Source: Flavobacterium panici (GTDB lineage: Bacteria > Bacteroidota > Bacteroidia > Flavobacteriales > Flavobacteriaceae). From it: 64,000 nt of DNA. The DNA lies in contig NZ_CAIJDE010000062.1 of NCBI RefSeq assembly GCF_903819335.1, forward strand, positions 62,001 to 126,000, in the 5' to 3' direction. How positions within the stretch are numbered: the first letter of the stretch is position 1; each line of letters begins with the position of its first letter. A program made the translations under genes and the position numbers. The notes below the pieces were generated by a model. It searched no databases. It had not been told where the DNA came from and worked only from the letters and a program-made list of their open reading frames with translations. Of the stretch, positions 41,342 to 50,282 are shown in pieces.

Positions 41342-41349
41342 CAAATTTA
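41342..41349 (-). promoter_or_regulatory. Internal promoter -7 element before the initiating transferase gene
   Basis: Minus-strand TAAATTTG (TAnnTTTG) 33 bp before the ATG at 41309, in the 56-bp gap after the Wzy-type gene. It would let the last gene be expressed separately from the cluster. Confidence 0.5.
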
Positions 41350-41365
41350 TTATAAAAAACGTAAT

Positions 41366-42715
41366 TTATTTTAAGTTATTACTTGTTTTTTCGGGAATTT
41401 GTACCTTTATTGATAGAAGCGCAAGAGCATAAACAAAAGCTGGGGCTGCTATTCGTAAAGCTGCATGATTTATGGTTAAAAGCCAAAAAATATAAAAGGA
41501 TAAAAAATAAAGATGATTTTGATTGTTTGTATATAAGACAATAGGTACTAAGAACAGTAATAATAACCCAATAATTCCAAACAAACCATGCTCACTAAGC
41601 ATACGTGAAATTTCATTATGGGCAGCTACTTCTTCTCCAAGGGAATCTTTACGCATTTCTTTCCCCATTCCTGCTCCAATACCCATAATAGGGTTGTCAA
41701 AAAATAGTTTTAGATCTGCGTCTATAATAGCTTCACGACCGCCTAAATGATCTTTTTTTTCTCGACCTCTGGCATCTTTATTTGCATACCTTTTTTCTAT
41801 CATCCCCCTAGTTTGGAAAGATGTATAAGTCCATATTCCCAGAGCCAGAAGTCCCATCAAAATAAAAATTAGACCTATTTTGCTTTTATTTTTTTTACTT
41901 GAAAAATAATACAAGATTACTAACAAACAAATAATCATTATTACTCCTGCTATAACTCCTCCTCGTGAAAAGGTCACTATAGCTCTATAACTAACAAAGA
42001 TTAATAAAACACCGTTTATGATTATTTTGATTTTTGATTTTGAAAACAATATTAATTGTGAAAAGAAAACAAACATTCCTAACCCTAATATTGTAGAAAC
42101 CTGATTTGGACCAAATCCTCCTGAAGTTTCAAAATTAGATTGAGTACCCGTTACTACATCTCTAACACTAGGATTATACAAAAACAAATAAACTGTAGTT
42201 GTTACAATAGGAAATCCCATTGCTAAAACAATGTTTTGCAGGTTTAAAAACGTAATTTTCCTTTGAAACATGTATATCGAGCAAAAACACAAACAAATTG
42301 GTCCCAATAAATTGAAAACTAATGCTTTTTTAATATCCGTATCAAGATCAGCAACATTTATCGCTACAATAGCCCCTGGAATCAACAATAATGCAAACAA
42401 AACATAGATAAATGAATTAGATGAAAAATTACTGTACAGCATCCCTAACAACATGAAAAAAATGACCATGACTTTTACATATTCGTTGTTAAAATTACCG
42501 CCTGTCATTCGTAAAAAAACTTCTACTCCAACTAAATAACCGGCAACCAGAAGTACCTCATTGTTTTTATTTCTTGTTCGGGTAACTATAAAAAAACCAA
42601 TTACCGGAATTAATAATGCATACACTTTTGACAAAAAGGGTAACACGAAAATAGCTAGAGCAATCGCTGCATGAATTAGAAGAAGAGAAATATATGTGAA
42701 TTTGATATTTTTCAT
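41366..42715 (-). CDS. O-antigen ligase/polymerase family membrane protein (Wzy-type)
   Basis: A 449-residue inner membrane protein with about eleven to twelve hydrophobic spans and a large periplasmic loop (~residues 310-370) carrying the family-type GREAIIDADLKLFFDNPIMG and AAHNEISRMLSEHGLFG (family HNxxLxxxxExG signature). Members either polymerise lipid-linked repeat units or ligate them to an acceptor. With the initiating transferase next to it, polymerase is the more likely role. Part of the minus-strand cluster, with a 33-bp gap before it. Confidence 0.85.
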   Translation of the reverse strand: MKNIKFTYISLLLIHAAIALAIFVLPFLSKVYALLIPVIGFFIVTRTRNKNNEVLLVAGYLVGVEVFLRMTGGNFNNEYVKVMVIFFMLLGMLYSNFSSNSFIYVLFALLLIPGAIVAINVADLDTDIKKALVFNLLGPICLCFCSIYMFQRKITFLNLQNIVLAMGFPIVTTTVYLFLYNPSVRDVVTGTQSNFETSGGFGPNQVSTILGLGMFVFFSQLILFSKSKIKIIINGVLLIFVSYRAIVTFSRGGVIAGVIMIICLLVILYYFSSKKNKSKIGLIFILMGLLALGIWTYTSFQTRGMIEKRYANKDARGREKKDHLGGREAIIDADLKLFFDNPIMGIGAGMGKEMRKDSLGEEVAAHNEISRMLSEHGLFGIIGLLLLFLVPIVLYTNNQNHLYFLSFYIFWLLTINHAALRIAAPAFVYALALLSIKVQIPEKTSNNLK

Positions 42716-42748
42716 TTATTTTAAGAACATTTAAGATAATAAAATTAA

Positions 42749-43819
42749 TCAAAGAATTAACCATTCAGTATATTTTTCAATAACTGATTCATCGCTGTAA
42801 TTTAATTTAATTACTTTACTTAATTCTGCACCCATTAATGTTCTATAAATATCATTCTCTATTAATTTTTGAATTGCTTCTTTAAATTGATTCAGATCAT
42901 TTGACGGAACAATTAAGCCTATTTTTTCAGAGCTAATTATTTTAGAGATTTCGCCTACATTTGTTGCAACAACAGGTAATTTGTGTTGTCCATATTCTAG
43001 CAAAGCTAAAGGAAGACCCTCTGAAAGAGAGGGTAAAACTGCAATTTGAGATTGCTTTAAAGCTGCAGCAACATTATTAATTGTTCCATAAAAAAAAACA
43101 GTTTCTGTTAATTTCAAATCTAAGACTTTTTTTTTCAGAGAATCAGAGTATGAATCTTTAAAATCTTTACCAATTAAATGAAAGGACCAGTCAGGAAATT
43201 CATTTCGAATTATATTCGCCACATTAATTAAAAGTTCATGGTTTTTTTGAGGTCTAAGATTAGCCACACAAACAATTCGTTTCCCATCAGCTCCTTTTAA
43301 AAAAACCTTATCATTTGTATCAAAAGAGTTTTCGATAAAATTGGGCAAATAAATAATGTTCTTGCACCATAGATACCTTTTTGCCCAGTCTTTTAGAGCT
43401 GAATTAACTGAAATTATCCCTGTGAAAAAAATAGATGCCACTTTCAAAGTTAAATTTTTTCTAGACAACAAATCTTGTGAGATTCCATAATGATCGTGCC
43501 AAATAATTTTAACTTTTGGAAAATTTATTTTTATCAATGCAGCAATGAAAAAAGAGGAACTATGAGCATGAATGCAATCTATGTTGTTTGTTTTTATATA
43601 CTTCCTTAATAGAAGTATAGATTTAAAATCAATTTTTCTTTTTTTTCCTAAAAATAAATAATCAACATTTTTATTGATCTGCTCTAAAAGCGAGCCTTCT
43701 TTTCGAGTAGCTATTAATCCTGAAAACTCAATCTTTTTTGACAAAGTATTAGCATAATTTATGGCCATTCGTTCAGCTCCTCCAGCTTCTAAAGAATCTA
43801 TTATTTGAACAATTCTCAT
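42749..43819 (-). CDS. Glycosyltransferase family 4
   Basis: A 356-residue GT-B glycosyltransferase. The N-terminal domain starts VQIIDSLEAGGAERMAINYA, the GGAE motif of many GT4 enzymes. The C-terminal donor-binding domain has VANLRPQKNHELLINVA and the E-x7-E motif in PSLSEGLPLALLEYGQ. It would add one sugar to the lipid-linked repeat unit on the cytosolic face; donor and acceptor unknown. Its start overlaps the end of the previous gene by 4 bases (ATGA type), so they are coupled. Confidence 0.9.
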   Translation of the reverse strand: MRIVQIIDSLEAGGAERMAINYANTLSKKIEFSGLIATRKEGSLLEQINKNVDYLFLGKKRKIDFKSILLLRKYIKTNNIDCIHAHSSSFFIAALIKINFPKVKIIWHDHYGISQDLLSRKNLTLKVASIFFTGIISVNSALKDWAKRYLWCKNIIYLPNFIENSFDTNDKVFLKGADGKRIVCVANLRPQKNHELLINVANIIRNEFPDWSFHLIGKDFKDSYSDSLKKKVLDLKLTETVFFYGTINNVAAALKQSQIAVLPSLSEGLPLALLEYGQHKLPVVATNVGEISKIISSEKIGLIVPSNDLNQFKEAIQKLIENDIYRTLMGAELSKVIKLNYSDESVIEKYTEWLIL

Positions 43820-44934
43820 TTTATAACCAGTTTTTCAATTTCAGTTTCAAAAACTTCAGTAGTATAATTTTGAGACCATTCAGTCGCTAATTTACCAACA
43901 TTAAGATAATTTGTTTGATCTAAGAGTAAATTTTCAATTTGAATCAGGTCATTTTCTAAATTCATTTCTAACAAAATTCCTCTTTTTCCATTATCAAGCA
44001 TAAATGGAACACATGAGACATTGGTAGCTAAAGGAACACAGCCATAAAACATTCCCTCTGCAATAACTTTTGGCCAACCTTCACTTTTAGACGGTAAAAT
44101 AACAAAATGACTTTTTCTATAAGCTTTTTTTATAACATCCTGATTTTGATTTCCGTGCAAAAAAACAAAATCCTTAAGTTTGTTTTCTTGAATATAATTT
44201 TCGAGATTATCTCTTTCCGGTCCTTCTCCAAATACGTTTAGTATAACTTTAGTTCCTTTTATAACTAAACTATTTATTAGTTGTAAAGCATACATTGGAT
44301 TTTTACCTGTAACTAAACTTCCCACAAAAACAAATTCTATACCCAGATTTAAGTCGCTTTTTTTTATCGCTTCTTTCTCATAATCTGAATAAGTTGCTGT
44401 AAAAAAAGATTTTATATTCGCTGATTGGTTTTCCCATTCTCCATATACCAAAACCTGCATATTTCGGGTTAAAAAAGTATTATTTAATATATATTTTTGC
44501 AAATTATAAGTCCAAGGCTGTTTGCTTTTTGGATCCCAGTTTCCTGCATATTTTGCAGTTTTTATTTTATTTGGAAAAAGAACCTGAACAAAACACCCTA
44601 TTAATCCTACATTTCCGGGACAACGTAAATGAATATGATCTGCGTTTTGCATTGCTTTAAAAGTTTTCCAAAAGACAAAAGACAAATTAAGTGTGCTTTT
44701 TAAAATGCATAATGGCGTATTAAATGCTAAAGTCGGTATTTTCTCAAACCTTATTTTAGAATGTTGGTAAGCCAGATCAATTTTACTTGTTTTTTCTTCA
44801 CTCAAAGGCGCAACAATAGTTACATTATCGACATACTTAAACCAAATATTCATCTCTTTCACATAAGGTCCATAACCTAATAAATGTGAATTCTCTTTGT
44901 AGTGAGTAACGTGAGTGATGATTGTAAAGTTCAT
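43816..44934 (-). CDS. Glycosyltransferase family 4
   Basis: A 372-residue GT-B enzyme. The N-terminal half has HYKENSHLLGYGPYVKEMNIW, unlike the GGAE type of the next gene, so the acceptor differs. The C-terminal half has FVFVGSLVTGKNPMYALQL, GEGPERDNLENYI and the E-x7-E motif in PSKSEGWPKVIAEGMFYG. It overlaps the next gene by 4 bases. A 106-bp gap without a clear promoter separates it from the gene before it. Confidence 0.88.
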   Translation of the reverse strand: MNFTIITHVTHYKENSHLLGYGPYVKEMNIWFKYVDNVTIVAPLSEEKTSKIDLAYQHSKIRFEKIPTLAFNTPLCILKSTLNLSFVFWKTFKAMQNADHIHLRCPGNVGLIGCFVQVLFPNKIKTAKYAGNWDPKSKQPWTYNLQKYILNNTFLTRNMQVLVYGEWENQSANIKSFFTATYSDYEKEAIKKSDLNLGIEFVFVGSLVTGKNPMYALQLINSLVIKGTKVILNVFGEGPERDNLENYIQENKLKDFVFLHGNQNQDVIKKAYRKSHFVILPSKSEGWPKVIAEGMFYGCVPLATNVSCVPFMLDNGKRGILLEMNLENDLIQIENLLLDQTNYLNVGKLATEWSQNYTTEVFETEIEKLVIK

Positions 44935-45040
44935 TAAATTTTAGAATAGATTTCTTTTTTGATTAAAGAGTTTTTATAAACATTGTTGATCTTGATAGCT
45001 TAAGAATAAATCTTTTAGATCTTACTCAATTAGGTTTAAT

Positions 45041-46141
45041 TCAGTTTTCAATTATTTTTTTCATTGTTGTGCAATAACTATCTATTCCAAATTTTTTCAA
45101 ATATGTTTTTCTTGCCTCGATTCCCATCTCAATGTAGTTTTCAAGATTATTTTCGACCTTTTCAAATAATAAAATCATTTCCTCCAAAGTTGGATCAAAT
45201 TTAAAACACTCGACTCCATCTTCTAGTTCTTTTGCCAGTCCTGTATTATTTGAAATTAATAATGGTGTCTGATTCATCATTGATTCTAAACCAACTGTTG
45301 GAAGATTATCAAACTTTGATGGTACAATAGCATAATGACTTTTATTTAAATATTGATCAATTTCATTATAAGAAAGTGCTCCTTTAAAATTGATATCATT
45401 ATGAGTATTGCTTAATTTTAATATTTGGTCATATTGACTACCACTGCCAGCAATTTTTAAACGAATTTTTGACATTTGAAACTTACTTTTATAAGTTAAA
45501 AAAGCATCAATTAATTCAATAACTCCTTTGGATGGTTCTAAGCGACCTAAATAAGAGATTATTATAGAATTTGGATCTGGATCAACTTTCCCATTGAATC
45601 TATCTTTCATTGGGTTAAGAACTTTTATACTGTTTTGACATTCAAAGTATTTCTCTAAATCTTCTTTAGCCAAATCTGAAGGGCAAATTACCAAGTCCGC
45701 AAACCATCTGTAAAGTAGCTTCTTTCTATATTTTTTAAAATTTCTTTTCAAAGATGATGTTAAAACATCTTCATTAATTTGACTTGATAATGTATGATAA
45801 TAAGGAAATGTATTAACCTTGCGTAAAGAAAATATTTTTGAAATTATTGTTGTAATATTAACACTTACAAAATGACTTATCACTACACTTGGTTTATATT
45901 TCAGATAAATTTTTGCGTACCATAATGCATCTGAAATTTTTACAGGTCGATTTTCTGTTGGCCAAGAACAAATTAATAACTCTCCTTTACCAATAATTTC
46001 CTTGAAAGGCTTACTAAAAAAAGGCTTATGTGAAATAAAGATAACCCTGTTTCCATCATTACTTAAACTCTGAGCCAAATAATAACTCATAAAAGCAAAT
46101 GAACTTTCGGTATAATTATGTGCAATTAAAATTGTTTTCAT
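45041..46141 (-). CDS. Glycosyltransferase family 4
   Basis: A 366-residue GT-B enzyme from the ATG at 46141 (MKTILIAHNYTESSFAFM); a longer start at 46192 adds 17 residues that run close to the preceding gene and look unlike the family. The C-terminal domain has ISYLGRLEPSKGVIELIDAF and, in place of the common PSxxEG, VPSKFDNLPTVGLESMMNQ, with only the second Glu of E-x7-E clear. It may be a GT4 enzyme of unusual donor-binding residues. Confidence 0.85.
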   Translation of the reverse strand: MKTILIAHNYTESSFAFMSYYLAQSLSNDGNRVIFISHKPFFSKPFKEIIGKGELLICSWPTENRPVKISDALWYAKIYLKYKPSVVISHFVSVNITTIISKIFSLRKVNTFPYYHTLSSQINEDVLTSSLKRNFKKYRKKLLYRWFADLVICPSDLAKEDLEKYFECQNSIKVLNPMKDRFNGKVDPDPNSIIISYLGRLEPSKGVIELIDAFLTYKSKFQMSKIRLKIAGSGSQYDQILKLSNTHNDINFKGALSYNEIDQYLNKSHYAIVPSKFDNLPTVGLESMMNQTPLLISNNTGLAKELEDGVECFKFDPTLEEMILLFEKVENNLENYIEMGIEARKTYLKKFGIDSYCTTMKKIIEN

Positions 46142-46216
46142 TTTTATATTTTCGCTAAAACTGCCAAAATCTTTTTTACTTAAGCTCAACACTTTAAAGA
46201 ACCATTTATCAAAAGA

Positions 46217-47353
46217 TTACATTTTATAAAAATCAATATTTTGACAAACGATGTTTTCAAGCCCGTATTTTGTAAGAACATGTTCTCTGGCTTTTTTTCC
46301 CATTTCTTTTGCTTCTTCTTTATTGGATAAAACCCAAATAATTTTTTCAGCAATATCTTTTGGATTATATGGGTCACATAATAAACCTGTTCTATAATTT
46401 TCTATAGCCTCAGGCCCAGGTCCTAATTTTGTAAAAACTACTGGTTTTTCCATAGCCATAGCTTCTGGAGCGACTAAACCCTGAGTCTCCATATGAGAAG
46501 GAAATACACATACCGAAGCACCTGAATATGCTATCGGAATTTCAGAATAAGGAGTAGATCCATGAAAATTAATACTTTTAGTGACATCTCCTAATTTTAT
46601 TAATTCTTTGTCCTTCAACATTTTTATATATGAAGTATCATCTGGAAAAAACCAATCCTTGCCGTAAATTTCTAATGTTACGTTTCTAAATTCTTTCTTA
46701 ACCATTGGGAAAGCCTGAATCAACTGACGAATTCCCTTTTTTTCACAAACTGTTCCAGCAAAAACAATTTTATCTTCAGATTGATTTTCAATTATTGGTT
46801 TAAAAAAATCTGTATCAATAGGATTGCTTATATAAGCTACTGTTTTATTATTGTAGCTTAAGTATTTCTCTGTGTGTGTTTTTACATATTGTGAAACTGC
46901 AATAAAAGCATCGGCTTTGCTAAAAGATCTTTTTTCCTGAAATCCCTTCCATTTATTAATTTTCCTGTTTTCGCTTTCAGCAAAAAAATGATGTCCACCG
47001 TGTAGACGTATAATGTATTTAATGTTTAATATCTTTTTTATAAAAGCTAAACCAAGTTCAGGAGATTCAATAATGTGTATAGGATCTTGTTTATGAATTT
47101 CAATAATTTTATCGTTGATTTTTTTTGAATTAAAATACCACGAAAGCCCTTTTATTGTACTTTTTTTTAATCGATATACATTTACATTCTCTATGATTTC
47201 AGTTTCATCTTTATTTGTATAGTTAATTCCAACAACAGATACTTTAATATTTTTTTTCACCAATGCAGTTGCGAGAGTTTGTACAAAACTTCCAATTCCT
47301 CCATGCGGAAATCCTTGTTTAGGAAATTCATTGGTTAGAAAACAGATATGCAT
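46217..47353 (-). CDS. Glycosyltransferase family 4
   Basis: A 378-residue GT-B enzyme starting CFLTNEFPKQGFPHGGIGSF, the GGIG acceptor-side motif. It has RLHGGHHFF, ISNPIDTDFFKPI, and the donor-side FAGTVCEKKGIRQLIQAFP and FPSHMETQGLVAPEAMAMEKP. It starts 1 base after the acetyltransferase gene, so co-translation is likely. Confidence 0.9.
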   Translation of the reverse strand: MHICFLTNEFPKQGFPHGGIGSFVQTLATALVKKNIKVSVVGINYTNKDETEIIENVNVYRLKKSTIKGLSWYFNSKKINDKIIEIHKQDPIHIIESPELGLAFIKKILNIKYIIRLHGGHHFFAESENRKINKWKGFQEKRSFSKADAFIAVSQYVKTHTEKYLSYNNKTVAYISNPIDTDFFKPIIENQSEDKIVFAGTVCEKKGIRQLIQAFPMVKKEFRNVTLEIYGKDWFFPDDTSYIKMLKDKELIKLGDVTKSINFHGSTPYSEIPIAYSGASVCVFPSHMETQGLVAPEAMAMEKPVVFTKLGPGPEAIENYRTGLLCDPYNPKDIAEKIIWVLSNKEEAKEMGKKAREHVLTKYGLENIVCQNIDFYKM

Positions 47354-48004
47354 TTAAGAATGTTTTTTAATAAAATTTTCTATTGATAAATAGAAATCGT
47401 TTATGTTTAATTTCATTTTTTCATCAGACCAATCCCACCAGTTAATTTTATTCAAAGCATCTATAATTTCCTGATTATGTTTAAATTTAATCACTTTTGC
47501 CGGAACTCCACCCACAACGGCATAATCTGGGATATCATCTGACACAACAGCACCAGCCAAAATAGTAACACCATTACCTATTTTTACATTGGGCAAAATT
47601 GTTGCATTCATTCCAATCCAAACATCATTTCCTACTACTATGCCAGCCTTCTTCGACTGCAGTTTTTTACTTAAATCACTAACTTTATAGGGTATATTAT
47701 CAATTACTATCTCATCATTTTTTTCTAAAATTTCATGAAATAATGGAAAAGAAGTGATTTCACTTTCAGTATGAAAACCAGGATCGCAAATAAAATTAAC
47801 ATCATTTGCAATGGAACAATATTTACCGATTTTTAAACCCGAATCATTATACCATTTCCATACAAAGGCGCCATTATCATAAGTTTTATCTCCAACAAGT
47901 GGCCACTTTGCATCCTTTAAGTAAACACTATTTTTACCTTTTAAATAATTATAGTAATTAATTCCTAAAATACGCCATAATAGTTTTCTAATATATAGAA
48001 TCAT
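47354..48004 (-). CDS. Hexapeptide-repeat acetyltransferase (CatB-type)
   Basis: A 216-residue left-handed beta-helix acyltransferase. It has hexapeptide repeats from IGKYCSIANDVNFICD through GIVVGNDVWIGMNATILPNV and KIGNGVTILAGAVVSD. The CatB/VatD-type loop with the likely catalytic His (PGFHTESEITSFPLF) and the WWDWSDEKM tail place it in the xenobiotic acetyltransferase-like group, which in glycan clusters usually O-acetylates a sugar. It overlaps the preceding gene by 4 bases. Confidence 0.88.
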   Translation of the reverse strand: MILYIRKLLWRILGINYYNYLKGKNSVYLKDAKWPLVGDKTYDNGAFVWKWYNDSGLKIGKYCSIANDVNFICDPGFHTESEITSFPLFHEILEKNDEIVIDNIPYKVSDLSKKLQSKKAGIVVGNDVWIGMNATILPNVKIGNGVTILAGAVVSDDIPDYAVVGGVPAKVIKFKHNQEIIDALNKINWWDWSDEKMKLNINDFYLSIENFIKKHS

Positions 48005-49392
48005 ACGTTTTTATTTTTTACGATATTAGAAATATTAACGGAAGCGGTGCTTTTTTCTTCGACTATTGTATTATACCATTGCTTTAAAGCATCCGTCGAA
48101 TTCCAGCCTTTTTTATAAATAACTTTATCAATAATCTCTTCTTTGCTATTAAGCCAAATTACAACATCAGTATTTGGCATGCTTTTAAAATGTTGAAATT
48201 GATAAATTTTTTTTACTGACCAGTTTTTATCATTCTGATTTTGTTGATCATAATTGATAAAAACACATGGTTTGTTAAATTTTCCAAAATCAAAAGCCAT
48301 TGTTGAACCAACGTTCACTACTATATCAGAATAAAATGCAGTGCTTACTAATAATTTTACATCTTCAAAAGTTGGATAAACGGTGTTCCATTCTTTCGAT
48401 TTGCTGAAATACCATAATGGTGGTGCTTCTTTAATTAAATCTTTATATTGCGCTACAATCGTATCAAATCTTCCTGAAAAATCAACGGGACATCTTCTTA
48501 ATAAAATTTGATATTCGTTCTGTAAATTTGCTTTTATAATTTCTTCGGCTATATCTTTCAAATAACTTGGATCATCCGGCGAAGTTTTAGTGTCATCACC
48601 AGAGAAACAGATGATTTTTTTATTAAAATCCAGGTCATATTTTCTATAGTAGGTTTCCTTGTCGATTATATTTTTTTGTTCATCGTAAAACTCAAACTGT
48701 GGAGTTCCTGTGACATGAATATCTTCTAATAAAATTTCAGGGTAATATAGCTTCAATTCACTTTTCATGTGATTAGACCAAACTAAGTAATTATTTGCAC
48801 GAAGTGCTAATCGGGCTTTTGGTAAATTATCCCAAGAATAAATTACTGTACTTGTTTTAATTCCTAAATCAGTTGCTGCTGCAAAAACTGTAGCTACGCT
48901 TAAAGCTCTTTGATGTGAACAGAAAACATGATTAATTTGAGCATTCATCAAGATGTTTTTTACTTCATTGTAAAAAGCATTCTGGCGAATCGCTTTCTGA
49001 TACCTTTTTTCTAATTTTAAAATACTCGAATATTTTTTAAAAAAAGGAGATGATAACTCAATTATTTTATAGAATATTTTTTTTGAGAATCCTTTTTGTT
49101 TCCAATTCCAATTGCTTAGCAAAGTAGGATTATTAACTATAGAATTATTATAATAGAGTCTTAAAAGAGATATCAATTCTCTTAAAAATTTTTCTTTTGC
49201 AGACTCTTTATAATTCGGAATTAAGATTTCTTCATTAATTGAAATATTCTGCTTAATAGCCGTTATCGTTTCTGGATCGAAATTATGAAATAGAATTATA
49301 TCTTCTTGTAGATTATCAAAAACATTAGAATAGAGATAATTTCTAATACCAACCCCATCTGGGAAAAGCAATACAATTTTATTTTTCTCCAT
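48001..49392 (-). CDS. Uncharacterised GT-B-like surface glycan protein, 463 residues
   Basis: Not assigned to a family with certainty. No signal peptide or span. The first half is variable (LFPDGVGIRNYLYSNVF). From ~175 it looks GT-B-like: VFCSHQRALSVATVFAAATD, STVIYSWDNLPKARLAL, VTGTPQFEFYDE, then DVVVNVGSTMAFDFGKFNK. The last part resembles capsule-type and CDP-glycerol-type transferases, where a GS/T-rich loop binds the nucleotide. Since the cluster makes a CMP-linked nonulosonate but shows no known sialyltransferase, this is one candidate for that job (inference). It lies 8 bp after the SGNH-like gene. Confidence 0.6.
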   Translation of the reverse strand: MEKNKIVLLFPDGVGIRNYLYSNVFDNLQEDIILFHNFDPETITAIKQNISINEEILIPNYKESAKEKFLRELISLLRLYYNNSIVNNPTLLSNWNWKQKGFSKKIFYKIIELSSPFFKKYSSILKLEKRYQKAIRQNAFYNEVKNILMNAQINHVFCSHQRALSVATVFAAATDLGIKTSTVIYSWDNLPKARLALRANNYLVWSNHMKSELKLYYPEILLEDIHVTGTPQFEFYDEQKNIIDKETYYRKYDLDFNKKIICFSGDDTKTSPDDPSYLKDIAEEIIKANLQNEYQILLRRCPVDFSGRFDTIVAQYKDLIKEAPPLWYFSKSKEWNTVYPTFEDVKLLVSTAFYSDIVVNVGSTMAFDFGKFNKPCVFINYDQQNQNDKNWSVKKIYQFQHFKSMPNTDVVIWLNSKEEIIDKVIYKKGWNSTDALKQWYNTIVEEKSTASVNISNIVKNKNV

Positions 49393-49400
49393 TGAAAAAA

Positions 49401-50282
49401 TTATTTTTTAAAAAAATCTTTTATAATTCTGGCAGTAAACATTTTTGCTCCTGCATCATTCATGTGCCCGCAGGATGAAAAATATTTATCTTCAATTACA
49501 ACATTTTCATAATTATGAATTTCAGGGTATGCTTTTTTTACCTTATCAAAATAATTCATTCCTTTAGTATTCTCACATATTGGTGTCATGACTGAAATGA
49601 AATTAATTTTCTTGGCTTTACAAATGTTTTTAATTTCTTCGTAATATTTATTATGCTTTAATGGATTTAAATTGACAATATTATTCTTCATATTTCCATT
49701 TTTATGTTTCTCTAACTGATAGTATCCTAAATTATCCTGAGCATTTGTTCTTCTATTCATTGAAATAAAAAAAGCTTCTCTAAATCCTATTTTGCCATCA
49801 TATTTAATATATCTGTAAAATGGAATATAATACAGTTCATTAAAATCTGCTTCATTTGAAAAGTGATCTTTAATAACTTCTGAATTATGAATATAAGGCA
49901 GGAATCTTGCAGAAATCCCTTCTGCCTGATGTTCATTTGAAAGATTTAAATCGGCTTCGAGAATGACATTTTTGATTTCGTATTTTCTTTCAATCATCAA
50001 TTTCAACATCAAAGAAGCTTCAAATAAATGTCCGCCGCTCATTCCGTAATTGAATGCTTTCAATCCTTTGTCTTCAAACATTTGTGCTACAAAATGATTA
50101 TTTGCTCTTGAAGATCCTAAAAAAACAACATCGTATTTCTGAGCTTTTGAATTAAAAACCTTTTCAATTTTTCCTCTATTATTAGAATGCATAAAAATAT
50201 AGGTATACAAGCCATCTAATAGAAATGCTATTAAAACTGTTACTACACTAATTTTAGCTATATAAATTAAAAACTTCTTCAT
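49401..50282 (-). CDS. SGNH-hydrolase-like membrane-anchored protein (partner of MBOAT)
   Basis: A 293-residue protein with one N-terminal span (~residues 8-30), so the rest faces the periplasm. FLGSSRANNHF at residues 54-64 fits the block I Ser, and the C-terminal GHMNDAGAKMF (His273) fits the block V region of SGNH-like proteins. Such proteins (AlgJ/AlgX, DltD, PatB style) work with MBOAT proteins to transfer acyl groups to surface polymers. The gene's ATG overlaps the MBOAT stop by one base, which strongly supports this pairing. Acyl group and target sugar unknown. Confidence 0.75.
   Translation of the reverse strand: MKKFLIYIAKISVVTVLIAFLLDGLYTYIFMHSNNRGKIEKVFNSKAQKYDVVFLGSSRANNHFVAQMFEDKGLKAFNYGMSGGHLFEASLMLKLMIERKYEIKNVILEADLNLSNEHQAEGISARFLPYIHNSEVIKDHFSNEADFNELYYIPFYRYIKYDGKIGFREAFFISMNRRTNAQDNLGYYQLEKHKNGNMKNNIVNLNPLKHNKYYEEIKNICKAKKINFISVMTPICENTKGMNYFDKVKKAYPEIHNYENVVIEDKYFSSCGHMNDAGAKMFTARIIKDFFKK

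Noticed and set aside
46186..46377. Short minus-strand ORF between two GT4 genes
   Set aside because: It lies mostly inside the GT4 gene at 46217-47353 in another frame.
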